A stretch of DNA of 64,000 nt from positions 1 through 64,000 of the forward strand of contig NZ_PQCD01000004.1 in the NCBI RefSeq assembly GCF_002964705.1, given 5' to 3'. The stretch is from Pseudoalteromonas sp. T1lg75 (GTDB taxonomy: Bacteria > Pseudomonadota > Gammaproteobacteria > Enterobacterales > Alteromonadaceae). The notes beneath the pieces are model-generated. The model ran no database searches, had not been told where the DNA came from, and saw nothing but the letters and a program-made list of their open reading frames with translations. Shown here one piece after another: positions 27,472-39,843 of this stretch (positions are counted from its first letter, which is position 1; each line of letters opens with the position of its first letter). A program made the position numbers and the translations under genes.

Positions 27472-27488
27472 GTCCTGGAGATTTAGTG

Positions 27489-28094
27489 ATGGAATTAGCA
27501 ATTAAAGACGCGTCAGGCGCTCTTGAAGTTTCCGAAGCTACTTTTGGACGTGAGTTTAACGAAGCATTAGTACACCAAGTAGTTGTTGCTTACGCAGCAG
27601 GTGCTCGTCAAGGTACTAAAGCTCAGAAGACACGTTCTGAAGTAAGCGGTGGCGGTAAGAAGCCATGGCGTCAAAAAGGTACTGGCCGTGCACGTGCTGG
27701 TACAATCCGTAGCCCAATCTGGCGCAGCGGTGGTGTGACTTTTGCAGCTAAGCCGCAAGATCACAGCCAAAAAGTAAACCGTAAGATGTATCGCGGTGCG
27801 ATCAAGAGCATCTTATCTGAGCTTGTTCGTCAAGAGCGTTTAGTTGTAGTTGAGAACTTCGGTATCGAAGCTCCTAAGACTAAAGCCCTTGTAGCTAAGC
27901 TGAAAGAGCTTGAGCTTAAAGACGTACTAATCGTGACTGAAGAAGTAGAAGAGAATCTATTCCTTGCAGCACGTAACCTATACAAGGTTGACGTACGTGA
28001 CGTAGCTGGCATCGACCCAGTAAGCCTAATCGCTTTCGATAAGGTTGTTATGACTAAGGGTGCTGTAAAGCAACTTGAGGAGGCGCTAGCATGA
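27489..28094 (+). CDS. rplD: 50S ribosomal protein L4
   Basis: 201 residues from ATG 27489; a GTG one codon earlier is less likely because GGAG is better spaced from the ATG. The extended loop ([36 protein letters not shown]) lines the exit tunnel. In Gammaproteobacteria this protein is also the autogenous repressor of the S10 operon. It overlaps rplW by 4 bp. Confidence 0.97.
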   Translation: MELAIKDASGALEVSEATFGREFNEALVHQVVVAYAAGARQGTKAQKTRSEVSGGGKKPWRQKGTGRARAGTIRSPIWRSGGVTFAAKPQDHSQKVNRKMYRGAIKSILSELVRQERLVVVENFGIEAPKTKALVAKLKELELKDVLIVTEEVEENLFLAARNLYKVDVRDVAGIDPVSLIAFDKVVMTKGAVKQLEEALA

Positions 28095-28393
28095 TCCGTG
28101 AAGAACGTCTTTTAAAAGTAATCCTTGCTCCACATATCTCTGAGAAGAGCACTGTATCTGCTGAAGATAACAACACGATTGTTTTCAAAGTACTAAAAGA
28201 TGCAACTAAAGCTGACGTTAAAGCAGCTGTAGAAAAGCTTTTCGAAGTAGAAGTAACTGGTGTTCGCACACTTAATGTTAAGGGTAAAACAAAGCGTACT
28301 GGTATGCGTTTCGGTCGTCGTAGCGACTGGAAGAAAGCCTACGTTACTCTTAAAGAAGGTAGCGAGCTAGACTTTGTCGGCGGCGCCGAGTAA
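28091..28393 (+). CDS. rplW: 50S ribosomal protein L23
   Basis: 100 residues. [15 protein letters not shown] at the N-terminus and [20 protein letters not shown] are the L23 signatures. It sits at the tunnel exit and is the docking site for trigger factor and SRP. Its ATG lies inside the rplD stop region (ATGA-type overlap), implying coupled translation. Confidence 0.98.
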   Translation: MIREERLLKVILAPHISEKSTVSAEDNNTIVFKVLKDATKADVKAAVEKLFEVEVTGVRTLNVKGKTKRTGMRFGRRSDWKKAYVTLKEGSELDFVGGAE

Positions 28394-28410
28394 TAAGGGG
28401 AGTTAGAATT

Positions 28411-29235
28411 ATGGCACTTCAAAAGTGTAAACCAACTTCTGCGGGTCGTCGTCACGTCGTTAAAGTGGTTAACCCTGATCTACACAAGGGTAAGCCATAC
28501 GCTCCGCTTCTAGAGAAGAACTCTAAGACCGGTGGTCGTAACAACAAAGGTCGTATCACGGTTCGTCATATCGGTGGTGGTCACAAGCATCATTACCGTG
28601 TAATTGACTTTAAACGCACTAAAGATGGCATTCCAGCTAAAGTAGAGCGTCTAGAGTATGATCCAAACCGTAGCGCGAACATCGCCTTGGTTTGTTATGC
28701 CGACGGTGAGCGTCGTTACATCATCGCTCCTAAGGGTCTTAAAGCAGGTGATCAAATCCAGTCTGGTGTTGATGCACCAATCAAAGCTGGTAACACCTTA
28801 CCTATGCGCAACATGCCTGTAGGTTCGACTGTACACAACGTAGAGCTTAAGCCTGGCAAAGGTGCACAGATTGCACGTTCTGCAGGCGCTTACGTACAAA
28901 TCCTAGCACGTGAAGGTCAATACGTGACTCTACGTCTTCGTTCAGGCGAAGTTCGTAAAGTACTAGCTGACTGTCGCGCAACTCTAGGTGAAGTAGGTAA
29001 TGCTGAGCACATGCTACGTTCACTTGGTAAAGCCGGTGCAAACCGCTGGCGTGGTATCCGTCCGACCGTTCGTGGTGTTGCCATGAACCCGGTAGATCAC
29101 CCGCACGGTGGTGGTGAAGGTCGTACTTCTGGTGGTCGTCACCCTGTATCTCCATGGGGCGTACCTACCAAAGGTTACAAGACTCGTAAGAACAAGCGTA
29201 CTGATAAGTTCATCGTACGTCGTCGTACTAAATAA
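28411..29235 (+). CDS. rplB: 50S ribosomal protein L2
   Basis: 274 residues. [20 protein letters not shown] and, near the C-terminus, [20 protein letters not shown] with the conserved His close to the peptidyl-transferase centre. A core large-subunit protein that bridges the subunits. 17 bp after rplW. Confidence 0.98.
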   Translation: MALQKCKPTSAGRRHVVKVVNPDLHKGKPYAPLLEKNSKTGGRNNKGRITVRHIGGGHKHHYRVIDFKRTKDGIPAKVERLEYDPNRSANIALVCYADGERRYIIAPKGLKAGDQIQSGVDAPIKAGNTLPMRNMPVGSTVHNVELKPGKGAQIARSAGAYVQILAREGQYVTLRLRSGEVRKVLADCRATLGEVGNAEHMLRSLGKAGANRWRGIRPTVRGVAMNPVDHPHGGGEGRTSGGRHPVSPWGVPTKGYKTRKNKRTDKFIVRRRTK

Positions 29236-29242
29236 TAGTTGA

Positions 29243-29530
<288 letters not shown>

Positions 29531-29542
29531 TCGGAGGTTATG

Positions 29543-29875
29543 ATGGAAGCATTAGCTAAACACAAATTCGCCTCTGGTTCGGCGCAAAAAGCACGTCTAG
29601 TTGCAGATCAAATCCGTGGACTACCGGTAGATCGCGCCCTAGAAATCCTGGCGTACAGCCCTAAGAAAGCGGCTGCATTAGTTAAGAAAGTACTTGAGTC
29701 TGCTATTGCTAACGCAGAGCACAACGAAGGTGCTGACATTGATGAGCTTGTAGTAGCGAAAGTATTTGTAGACGAAGGTCCTACAATGAAACGCATCATG
29801 CCTCGTGCTAAAGGACGCGCTGACCGCATCCTTAAGCGTACAAGCCACATCACTGTTGTGGTTTCGGATAACTAG
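29543..29875 (+). CDS. rplV: 50S ribosomal protein L22
   Basis: 110 residues from the second of two adjacent ATGs; position 29543 leaves 5 nt after CGGAGG and gives the family's usual [20 protein letters not shown] start, while 29540 would leave only 2 nt. The beta-hairpin ([20 protein letters not shown]) lines the exit tunnel. Confidence 0.97.
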   Translation: MEALAKHKFASGSAQKARLVADQIRGLPVDRALEILAYSPKKAAALVKKVLESAIANAEHNEGADIDELVVAKVFVDEGPTMKRIMPRAKGRADRILKRTSHITVVVSDN

Positions 29876-29887
29876 GAGATATAAGTA

Positions 29888-30589
29888 ATGGGACAAAAAG
29901 TTCATCCTACTGGTATTCGCCTAGGTATCTCTAAACCTTGGGTTTCTACCTGGTACGCGAATACAAAAGATTACTCTGAGCAGCTTTTTGGCGATCACAA
30001 AGTACGTTCTTACCTTACTAAGGAACTTAAGAACGCTTCTGTGGCTAAAATCGTTATCGAGCGCCCAGCAAAATCTATCCGTGTAACAATTCACACAGCT
30101 CGTCCTGGTGTTGTTATCGGTAAAAAAGGCGAAGACGTTGAAAAGCTACGTCAAGCTGTAACAAAAATCGCTGGTGTACCTGCGCAAATCAATATTGCGG
30201 AAGTACGTAAGCCAGAGCTTGATGCACAACTAGTAGCTGACGGTATTGCGTCACAGCTAGAGCGTCGTGTTATGTTCCGTCGCGCTATGAAGCGTTCGGT
30301 ACAAAATGCAATGCGCTTAGGTGCAAAGGGTATCAAAGTTGAAGTAAGCGGTCGTCTAGGCGGCGCAGAAATCGCACGTTCTGAGTGGTACCGTGAAGGT
30401 CGTGTACCTCTACACACTCTTCGTGCTGATATCGATTACGCAACTTCTGAAGCTGCAACCACTTACGGCATCATCGGTGTTAAAGTATGGATCTTCAAAG
30501 GCGAAGTTATTGGTGGTCTTCCACTAGTTCAAGAGCAAGAGAAGCCTGCTAAACGTGGCCCGAAGAAAGCCAAGAAAAGTGCTAAGTAG
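29888..30589 (+). CDS. rpsC: 30S ribosomal protein S3
   Basis: 233 residues. [18 protein letters not shown] at the start, a KH domain ([20 protein letters not shown]) and the basic [20 protein letters not shown] block at the mRNA entry helicase site. The C-terminus is lysine-rich. Confidence 0.98.
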   Translation: MGQKVHPTGIRLGISKPWVSTWYANTKDYSEQLFGDHKVRSYLTKELKNASVAKIVIERPAKSIRVTIHTARPGVVIGKKGEDVEKLRQAVTKIAGVPAQINIAEVRKPELDAQLVADGIASQLERRVMFRRAMKRSVQNAMRLGAKGIKVEVSGRLGGAEIARSEWYREGRVPLHTLRADIDYATSEAATTYGIIGVKVWIFKGEVIGGLPLVQEQEKPAKRGPKKAKKSAK

Positions 30590-30601
30590 GAGTAGCGAAT
30601 A

Positions 30602-31015
30602 ATGTTACAGCCAAAACGTACAAAATTCCGTAAAGTGCACAAAGGCCGCAACCGTGGTCTTGCGCAAAACGGTAACAAAGTAAGCTTCGGTACTTTCGGT
30701 CTTAAGGCTACTGGTCGTGGCCGTATGACTGCTCGTCAAATCGAAGCAGCTCGTCGTGCTATGACACGTCACATCAAGCGTCAAGGTAAAATCTGGATCC
30801 GTGTATTCCCAGACAAGCCAATCACTGAAAAGCCGCTTGAAGTTCGTATGGGTAAAGGTAAAGGTTCTGTTGAATACTGGGTTGCTGAAATTCAGCCTGG
30901 TAAAGTACTTTACGAAATGGAAGGTGTTTCAGAAGAGCTTGCTCGTGAAGCATTCAACCTAGCGTCTCGTAAATTACCATTCAAAACCACTTTTGTAACT
31001 CGGACGGTGATGTAA
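30602..31015 (+). CDS. rplP: 50S ribosomal protein L16
   Basis: 137 residues. [19 protein letters not shown] and [20 protein letters not shown] are the family signatures. It contacts the A-site tRNA elbow. It ends with a TAATG overlap onto rpmC. Confidence 0.98.
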   Translation: MLQPKRTKFRKVHKGRNRGLAQNGNKVSFGTFGLKATGRGRMTARQIEAARRAMTRHIKRQGKIWIRVFPDKPITEKPLEVRMGKGKGSVEYWVAEIQPGKVLYEMEGVSEELAREAFNLASRKLPFKTTFVTRTVM

Positions 31016-31206
31016 TGAAAGCTAGCGAACTTAAAGACAAAAGCGTAGAAGAGCTTAACGCTGAACTTATTGAACTTCTTCGTGAGCAGTTTAACCTGCG
31101 CATGCAAGCAAGCACTGGTCAGCTAGCTCAATCTCATTTGCTACGTAAAGTACGTCGCGATATCGCGCGTGTTAAAACGGTTATTAACCAGAAGGCAGGT
31201 GCATAA
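31015..31206 (+). CDS. rpmC: 50S ribosomal protein L29
   Basis: 63 residues: [20 protein letters not shown] and [17 protein letters not shown] two-helix protein near the tunnel exit. It is linked to both neighbours by single-base TAATG overlaps, indicating translational coupling. Confidence 0.98.
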   Translation: MKASELKDKSVEELNAELIELLREQFNLRMQASTGQLAQSHLLRKVRRDIARVKTVINQKAGA

Positions 31207-31463
31207 TGAGCGATAAGATCCGTACTCTACAAGGCCGTGTAATCAGCGACAAGATGGACAAGTCTTTCACTGTTGCTGTAGCCCGTTACGTGAAGCACCC
31301 GGTATACGGTAAATTCATGAAACGTACTACTAAGTTGCACGTACATGATGAAAACAACACTGCTCTAGAAGGCGATACAGTTACTATTCGTGAGTGTGCG
31401 CCTATCTCTAAGACTAAGTCTTGGACATTGGTAGAAGTTGTTGAGCGTCCTAAGAAAGCTTAA
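31206..31463 (+). CDS. rpsQ: 30S ribosomal protein S17
   Basis: 85 residues: [20 protein letters not shown] and [20 protein letters not shown]. Last gene of the S10 operon, followed by a strong terminator. In most relatives rplN of the spc operon follows closely; here unrelated genes follow. Confidence 0.98.
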   Translation: MSDKIRTLQGRVISDKMDKSFTVAVARYVKHPVYGKFMKRTTKLHVHDENNTALEGDTVTIRECAPISKTKSWTLVEVVERPKKA

Positions 31464-31487
31464 TTTTTAATTAAGTCTATTTGGACC

Positions 31488-31518
31488 AAAAAAGCCCTGG
31501 CATCTGCCGGGGCTTTTT
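31488..31518 (+). terminator. Terminator of the S10 operon
   Basis: AAAAGCCCTGGCA pairs with TGCCGGGGCTTTT (31505 onward) as a near-perfect stem with one G.T wobble and a very short loop, ending in a T run. It closes the operon 24 bp after rpsQ. Confidence 0.92.
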
Positions 31519-31661
31519 CATTATTGGGCCGTTGCGGCTGGCAAAATACCCACACTCCCGTCTATTTCTTCTTCCCTTTTCTATTGCGTCTTCAGCCAGT
31601 GAAGCATTGGTCGAGCCCGGTTAACTTATCCTGATCTGAGCCCGGTTTATTTTTATGCCTT

Positions 31662-31687
31662 GTAACCTTTGAAGGCTGCGGTACGTA
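31662..31687 (+). promoter_or_regulatory. Candidate ECF-type promoter upstream of the sigma factor gene
   Basis: GTAACC (31662-31667), 16 bp, CGTA (31684-31687), in the otherwise empty 314 bp between the S10 terminator and the sigma gene. It resembles the GTAACC-N16-CGAA type I recall for Caulobacter SigF, which also pairs with an NrsF/DUF1109 anti-sigma factor. Autoregulation is inferred. Confidence 0.4.
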
Positions 31688-31832
31688 TTAAGCAAATATG
31701 GCGTGTTATTGAGGTGCTATTATTAACGCTTCTAGGTCTTACAAATTTATCGGAATTGCGTCCATCTCAGGGGGCTTTAATATTGGAATTGTCATCTTCT
31801 CGGCTTATGAACTCAGGGCCTTTTTTACCCAG

Positions 31833-32390
31833 ATGAGCATCAATGACGCGTCGCAATCCGATAACGGCCGTTGGTCAGAGCTGATGGCCAGTGCTCAAAT
31901 GGGTTGCGAATCCGATTACCGTCAATTACTGACCGAGCTGGCGAACGTGATCCACGGCTACCTTAAAAAGCGATTCGGGGATCAGGAGTTCATAGAAGAT
32001 TGCGTCCAGGAAACCTTGCTCGCCATTCATAAGGCGCGCCATACCTATGATCCCCAGCGCCCATTCCGGCCCTGGTTTTTCACTATTGTTCGGCACAAGG
32101 TGATAGATTATCTGCGCCACAAAAGTAGCCGCATTCAACACACCGAGTCGTATCAACTCGAAGCGCAGGGTCTTGTATCCCAGAGCGCTTCGGTGGAAGA
32201 CGGCATTGATGAAGAAAACCTGTTGAAGGAGTTGTCGGCTCCCCACAGGGAAGCACTCACCTTGACCAAGCTGGTAGGACTGAGCAGCAGTGAAGCCGCG
32301 AAACAATTGGGAATTTCAGAAAGCGCGCTTAAGGTGCGAGTGCACAGGGCCATCAACAAACTCAAACATCTTATCGAGGCGGAAGACTAA
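31833..32390 (+). CDS. ECF RNA polymerase sigma factor
   Basis: 185 residues. Region 2 (residues about 25-95) has EDCVQETLLAIHKARHTYDP and PFRPWFFTIVRHKVIDYLR. Region 4 (about 125-180) has HREALTLTKLVGLSSSEAAK and ALKVRVHRAINKLK. It is the type co-encoded with DUF1109 anti-sigma proteins. The ribosome site is weak. The stop codon overlaps the ATG of the next gene by one base, so the two were translated together. The partner reading frame is broken, so this sigma factor may be less tightly restrained. Confidence 0.88.
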   Translation: MSINDASQSDNGRWSELMASAQMGCESDYRQLLTELANVIHGYLKKRFGDQEFIEDCVQETLLAIHKARHTYDPQRPFRPWFFTIVRHKVIDYLRHKSSRIQHTESYQLEAQGLVSQSASVEDGIDEENLLKELSAPHREALTLTKLVGLSSSEAAKQLGISESALKVRVHRAINKLKHLIEAED

Positions 32391-33027
32391 TGCCGGATCG
32401 AATAACCTTTATCGCGGATCTCAGCCATAACCTCAAGCCGGTCGGCAAGATGCCGGATCTGGACAAGCTGGCCATGGCCTGGTTAGTGTTGAGTATGCTG
32501 TATGTCGTTGTGCTTACTCATCTTGTTGGTCCAGCCCGCCCGGACGCTTTTTCTCAGCTGTTGTCGACGCCGCGTTTCTTATTCGAAACCCTGTCGGGGG
32601 TGGTGGCGATAGTTTATGTCAGCGTGCAGGCTTTTCGAGATGCGGTGCCCGGCAGAACAAGCGGCAAATTGCAGCTCCTTGGTTTAACGCTGATGTTATT
32701 CTGGCTGCTGCAATATGTAATCGGCTTAGTGGCTCCCACACTTGAGCCTGCCAGCCTGGAAAACGACAGAGCTGTGATTTTGAAACCCTGCTGTATTCCT
32801 TGGTGCCCCTAAGCTTGGCCTGGTTTGTGACGCGTAAGTTCTACCCTCTCTATCCACGACGTATGGCCATTTCTTTGAGCCTGGCGTCCGGTATGATGCC
32901 TGCGTTGTATATGCAGCTAGCCTGCATGTATGAACCAGGCCATATTTTGCTGTTTCATATCACCCCGGGTTTGCTAGTGATGGTGATCGGATTGGGATTG
33001 GCCTGGCTTTATCGCGTAAGGCGTTGA
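32390..33027 (+). pseudogene. NrsF/DUF1109 anti-sigma factor, frameshifted
   Basis: The first frame (from ATG 32390) encodes an N-terminus and three to four membrane helices (MAWLVLSMLYVVVLTHL, FETLSGVVAIVYVSVQAF, LTLMLFWLLQYVIGLV), then runs into a non-homologous tail and stops at 32812. The continuation is in another frame. Reading back from 32800 gives QSCDFETLLYSLVPLSLAWF, then ALYMQLACMYEPGHILLFHI, which is the family's conserved second half, ending at 33027. The switch lies at about 32760-32770 and equals loss of one base. Together they make the ~212 residues and six membrane segments expected. A real mutation or a sequencing error cannot be told apart here. No slippery heptamer was seen. 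Confidence 0.75.
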
Positions 33028-33294
33028 GCGGGAAGACAGGCAATTACATCCACCTCTACCTCATTCGCTGGGATCTGCCATTTTGCTAAGCATTGGTTCA
33101 CCAGTTCGCCGTGTAATTTACCTATCTACGCATTTAGAGTGCGGCAAATGCTGCAGGTCTTTGTCTCACCTAGCAAAGTTATTACATATATTAATTCGAT
33201 ACTTGGCGCTTTAATGACTTTTGTTAACAGAAGGCGTAAGCTGGCCCAAAGTGTTCCTCGAAAACAAGAGATTGGCCAACCCACAGGCCAACAA

Positions 33295-33335
33295 TACCCA
33301 AGTGCATTTGACGCTCAGGTACGTGCATTTGGGTA
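33295..33335 (+). promoter_or_regulatory. Hairpin in the ndh leader
   Basis: TACCCAAGTGCA (33295-33306) and TGCATTTGGGTA (33324-33335) pair over 12 positions with one G.T wobble. The hairpin ends 12 bp before the GAGGA ribosome site of ndh, so it could affect translation or be the end of an upstream transcript. The remaining ~270 bp from 33028 show no gene. Confidence 0.45.
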
Positions 33336-33356
33336 TGCAATTTTTGAGGAATAACT

Positions 33357-34658
33357 ATGAACGACGAATCAATACCACGCATCGTTATTGTTGGTGGTGG
33401 TGCAGGAGGATTAGAACTCGCTACGGGCTTGGGCCATAAATTGGGCAAAAAGCACAAAGCTGAAATTATACTGATAGATCGTAACCGCACACACATTTGG
33501 AAGCCTCTACTCCATGAGGTCGCAACTGGCTCACTCGATGCTAGCTTGGATGGTGTTGTCTATTCTGCGCATGCAGCAAAACATCATTTCATTTTTCAAC
33601 TCGGCACATTTTATAATGTTGACCGACTTACCAAAACAATTTTACTTGCCCCCCTATTAGATGATCGTGGCCAAGTAGTGCTTCCCGAACGCACGCTTAG
33701 ATACGATAAACTGATTCTCGCCATCGGCAGTGTGAGCAATGACTTCAATACTCCCGGAGCACAAGAGCACTGTTTCTTCTTGGATTCAGTCAGTGGTGCA
33801 GAACGTTTTCAACACACCTTGTTGGACAGCTTTACTCGCTTGCAGCAGGCGGATGAGAGCACGTCAAAACTCAACGTAGCAATCATCGGTGCAGGAGCCA
33901 CGGGTGTTGAATTATCTGCTGAGCTCTATCATGTCACTAGTTTACTTAAGATATACGGACTAGATAAGGTCAATAAAGATCGCCTGAACATTCATCTTAT
34001 TGAAGCGAGTGACCGGATCCTCCCGGCGCTGCCTGAGCGTATCGCTACTAAGGCGACAATGGAGCTTAAAAAAATTGGCGTAACCTTACATTTGGGTAAA
34101 CGAGTTTTGCAAATCGATGAGCGCACTATCCACTTTGAAGATCAAACTTTGGATTGCGACATTAAGGTCTGGGCTGCAGGTGTAAAAGCACCGGACTTTT
34201 TGAAAGACCTTGGTGTCTTTGAACTCAATCGTAACAACCAAATTGTGGTTAACTCTTACCTGCAAGTAAGCGATGACGAACATATCTATGTAGTGGGGGA
34301 TTGCTGTGCGTTCACGCAAGAGGACGGCTCCTTGGTGCCGCCGAGAGCACAATCAGCGCATCAGATGGCCAGTACGGTAAAAAACAACATCATTCGCGAG
34401 TATCAGGGCAAGCCTCTACAACCTTTTGTTTATAAAGACCATGGTTCCCTAGTGAACTTGGCCCGCTTTAGTGCCGTTGGCAATTTGATGGGTAACCTCA
34501 GCAGTGATGTGTTTATTGAAGGCAAAATTGCGCGGTGGATGTATATGAGCCTGTACAGAATGCATCAACAAGCAGTGCACGGCACTTTGAAAATGATGGC
34601 GCTGTGGCTAAGCGAAAAACTGATGCGAGTTGTTAGGCCGAAAATGAAATTACATTAA
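33357..34658 (+). CDS. ndh: Type II NADH:quinone oxidoreductase
   Basis: 433 residues. The FAD-binding motif VIVGGGAGGLELATGLG is at the N-terminus, the second nucleotide-binding motif VAIIGAGATGVELSAELYHV at about 175, and the family segment VWAAGVKAPDFL then IYVVGDCCAF at about 270-310. The C-terminus is basic and amphipathic, for membrane attachment. It oxidises NADH and reduces quinone without pumping protons. Monocistronic, with a GAGGA ribosome site. It is more AT-rich than the acnA region that follows. Confidence 0.94.
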   Translation: MNDESIPRIVIVGGGAGGLELATGLGHKLGKKHKAEIILIDRNRTHIWKPLLHEVATGSLDASLDGVVYSAHAAKHHFIFQLGTFYNVDRLTKTILLAPLLDDRGQVVLPERTLRYDKLILAIGSVSNDFNTPGAQEHCFFLDSVSGAERFQHTLLDSFTRLQQADESTSKLNVAIIGAGATGVELSAELYHVTSLLKIYGLDKVNKDRLNIHLIEASDRILPALPERIATKATMELKKIGVTLHLGKRVLQIDERTIHFEDQTLDCDIKVWAAGVKAPDFLKDLGVFELNRNNQIVVNSYLQVSDDEHIYVVGDCCAFTQEDGSLVPPRAQSAHQMASTVKNNIIREYQGKPLQPFVYKDHGSLVNLARFSAVGNLMGNLSSDVFIEGKIARWMYMSLYRMHQQAVHGTLKMMALWLSEKLMRVVRPKMKLH

Positions 34659-34663
34659 GTGCT

Positions 34664-34698
34664 CAATGCGGCGCATAAACAACTTATTCGCCGCATTG
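34664..34698. terminator. Bidirectional terminator-like hairpin between convergent genes
   Basis: CAATGCGGCG (34664-34673) pairs perfectly with CGCCGCATTG (34689-34698) across a 15-nt loop, between the ends of ndh and the minus-strand gene at 34708. There is no long T run on either side. Confidence 0.6.
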
Positions 34699-34707
34699 AA
34701 GAAGAGG

Positions 34708-35073
34708 TTATGGGGTTTCTCTACCTGGGCCCAGAAGCGGACATAAGAAGTAGACATCACCTTCATCCATAAAGCCATTGGGGTTGGCATCCACCCACCA
34801 ACGCCCGCCATAATAGCCGGTATCCATGGGGCCGAATTCGGTTTGTACTCCGGTGGGGCCATCCATTTCCAGCAACTGGAAATTTTCAGTGCCATTAAAC
34901 GGCAAATCTTTTAACAGCAAAGTGTCGTAATAAAGGTTCTGAGAGGTCACGTAAATGACCGGAAGGTCTGGGGCCCCTTTACCCGTGGTACGCTCTTTAG
35001 CGTCGACAGCGGAAGTGAAGAGGGCGACTGCACTCACCAGGACAATCACCGTTAGGGATTTGTATGTGTTCAT
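34708..35073 (-). CDS. Small secreted protein, unknown function
   Basis: 121 residues. A signal peptide (VIVLVSAVALFTSAVDA, cleavage before KERT) is followed by a short acidic, aromatic domain with GPTGVQTEFGPMDTGYYGGR and WWVDANPNGFMDEGDVYFLC near the C-terminus. A single cysteine remains in the mature part. I recognise no characterised family; similar short exported proteins occur in marine Gammaproteobacteria. AAGGT serves as ribosome site. Confidence 0.7.
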   Translation of the reverse strand: MNTYKSLTVIVLVSAVALFTSAVDAKERTTGKGAPDLPVIYVTSQNLYYDTLLLKDLPFNGTENFQLLEMDGPTGVQTEFGPMDTGYYGGRWWVDANPNGFMDEGDVYFLCPLLGPGRETP

Positions 35074-35294
35074 AGTGGTACCTTAATCTTTAGTTGGCAA
35101 TGTGCCGCGGCACATTGATTAGATTTGCGCGCTCGCATCAATGGACGCGGCGCACTTCTAAAACCCTTGCTGGGTTAAAAGCGAATACGCACAGCCTGGT
35201 GAAATTGTTACATGGCGAGGCAAGTATTTTTGTCATTGAGGCTTCATAAACTTGCTCTAGGATGCGCCCTCTATGGATGCGATGCGAGTAAGTA

Positions 35295-35888
35295 ATGCCT
35301 GACAGCCAAGAGCCAATACTGATAATTGGCAATGCCCCCATCGGCGAGGATATTCGCGCCGAGGTGGAAACCTATACGCGGGTGGTTCGTTTTAACTTTT
35401 GTGCCGGTATGCCCTCGCATCTTGGCCGCAAATGCACCGATCTCTGGCTCAGTAGCCGTGGTCGCCAAGCCCATAAGCTGGCACACTCACCGTTGGATAT
35501 CGACCCACGGCAATTACAAAGTGTCGTGCTCACCGACCCCGAGCCGAACCCGGTTGCACAGCGTTTTTTTCGTTTGCTTGGGCGCCAGGGCAGTCTGGAT
35601 CATGGTGAAGCGCTGATGGCTAAATTTGCCCAAGCGCATTCAAGCACACGTATCACATCGCTAGCCAGGCAGCAGCTCTTGGCCGAGCTGTTACGTTTAG
35701 GGCAACCGCAGTGCAGACCCAAATGGCCAAGCTCAGGCACTCAGGCCATTGCCCATTTCGCCGCGAGCGGCAGGCCGGTGCATATTATCGGTTTTGGTTT
35801 TCAAGGCTGGAAGCGCCACCCCTGGCAACTGGAGCAGCGTTATGTGGCCAAGTTGCAAGAGCAGGGTAAGTTGAGCTATTTGCGTTAA
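35295..35888 (+). CDS. Sialyltransferase-like (GT29-type) protein, solitary
   Basis: 197 residues. The N-terminal segment ILIIGNAPIGEDIRAEVETY, then RVVRFNFC...LGRKCTDLWLS, resembles the L-sialylmotif of GT29 enzymes (VVGN...I...D.VVR.N....VG..T). SSGTQAIAHFAASGRPVHII followed by GFG at about 145-168 resembles the S-sialylmotif (PSTG..AI......V...GFG), followed by a His-rich, helical end. Similar short bacterial proteins exist without known activity. No sugar-nucleotide or capsule genes are near, so the acceptor and donor are unknown. A role in glycan modification is inference from fold similarity. Confidence 0.55.
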   Translation: MPDSQEPILIIGNAPIGEDIRAEVETYTRVVRFNFCAGMPSHLGRKCTDLWLSSRGRQAHKLAHSPLDIDPRQLQSVVLTDPEPNPVAQRFFRLLGRQGSLDHGEALMAKFAQAHSSTRITSLARQQLLAELLRLGQPQCRPKWPSSGTQAIAHFAASGRPVHIIGFGFQGWKRHPWQLEQRYVAKLQEQGKLSYLR

Positions 35889-35893
35889 TGGAA

Positions 35894-35919
35894 TAAAAAA
35901 GCCGTGCAGGGCACGGCTT
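35894..35919 (-). terminator. Terminator of acnA
   Basis: On the minus strand AAGCCGTGC pairs with GCACGGCTT over 9 bp with a 3-nt loop, followed by a run of T residues (35900-35895). It is 8 bp beyond the acnA stop codon. Confidence 0.85.
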
Positions 35920-35927
35920 AATCTGAC

Positions 35928-38669
<2,742 letters not shown>

Positions 38670-38845
38670 TCAATACCCCTTTTTCTGCTCTTGGCGCACG
38701 AAACAATCGCACAGTACGATTATTTGATGCGCAAGGTTCCTTGCGACTGAATTTTAGCCACATTTAAGAGCTTGGGGATATTTGCGCGTTTTTCAACCTC
38801 TCGGGAGGTCATTTTTTGCCCGCCCGGATTAGGGCGGGAAGCGGA

Positions 38846-39229
38846 TTAACCGAATGAAATAGGTTTACGGCCCGTGTTCTCGTCGCGGTTAGAGGTTTTC
38901 TTCTTGGCTTTTTTGGGGGCCGCGGCTGGCTGCGTTTGTTTAGCGACTGCCGGCTGTTTGGCCTTTTGCGCCGCAGCCTTATGCTGTTCGCGCTGTACCA
39001 TATTGGCGGCGGCGCTCAGCAAAAAGGTGTCGCCGTCGAAATGCACCGTATCACCGGCATAGAGTTTTTTACGCTTTTGCGTGCACAACTCGCCATTGAC
39101 ACCAATGTAGCCATCAGAGATTAAAAGCTTCGCGTGACCACCGCCTTCAACGAGGTCGAGCACTTTTAAAAGCTTACATAGTTCAATCGGCTCTTCTTCT
39201 AATTGAACTTCAATAAAATCGTCATGCAT
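38846..39229 (-). CDS. S4-domain RNA-binding protein (YbcJ-like) with Lys-rich tail
   Basis: 127 residues. Residues about 10-75 form an S4 RNA-binding fold (IELCKLLKVLDLVEGGGHAK, LLISDGYIGVNGELCTQKRKK). YbcJ itself is about 70 residues; here a further ~50-residue tail rich in Ala, Lys and Gln (AAPKKAKKKTSNRDE) is attached, likely adding non-specific RNA affinity. Its target is unknown. Confidence 0.82.
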   Translation of the reverse strand: MHDDFIEVQLEEEPIELCKLLKVLDLVEGGGHAKLLISDGYIGVNGELCTQKRKKLYAGDTVHFDGDTFLLSAAANMVQREQHKAAAQKAKQPAVAKQTQPAAAPKKAKKKTSNRDENTGRKPISFG

Positions 39230-39450
39230 CTGGGGTAGGCTCTCTCTGGTACTGGTGCGACATTATACATCAGGTGCTGCACTAAAATGTGTCAAATTGC
39301 GCCAATGTAATGCAAACTTTTTTTCTTGTTGATAGTCTAATTTCCACAATAACAAGTATAACAAGTAGCAAAGCGCCGTTTTACTGGATGGCGTAAATAT
39401 TGCTATCCAATGCTAATAATCGTAGTTAGTAACTTTAGCGGGGAAAGAAT

Positions 39451-39762
39451 ATGGGTGCGCGACAAGCGGTATTCGAGGAATTTCTAGGCCATAAATACGC
39501 ACATCATTGCAGTGCCGAACAGGTACGCCTAGCCATCACCGAGGCCATCAAGCAGGCAGAGACCGAGGGCCAAAGCCTGGGTGAGCAATATTTTGCGCTG
39601 CTATCACGGTTTAACGATAACCACAGCCGCATTCTTTATCACGGTCGCAGCGCCGAGCCATTGCTGGAGTTTTGCGAACATAAGCTGTTCAAAGAAATCA
39701 CCTATGACAAGGCCAGTTTGCAGGTGTGGGCCCACAGTAAGGGGTTGGATTTAGTTGTTTAG
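39451..39762 (+). CDS. Hypothetical protein
   Basis: 103 residues with a GGGGAAAG ribosome site 5-6 nt before ATG 39451. It is predicted mostly helical, acidic and soluble, with no signal peptide or motif that I recognise. Composition resembles the surrounding core genes. Function unknown. Confidence 0.65.
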   Translation: MGARQAVFEEFLGHKYAHHCSAEQVRLAITEAIKQAETEGQSLGEQYFALLSRFNDNHSRILYHGRSAEPLLEFCEHKLFKEITYDKASLQVWAHSKGLDLVV

Positions 39763-39843
39763 AGCTTGATTTCAGCTATGAGGCTTGCGCACTCAGTCGT
39801 TTTTATCTAGATTAGGATTACAGTTGTAATCATTTTTTAAATT

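Noticed and set aside
38819..38838. CCCGCCC/GGGCGGG hairpin after the S4-domain gene as terminator
   Set aside because: On the minus strand the stem is followed by A residues rather than T, so it does not fit an intrinsic terminator for that gene.
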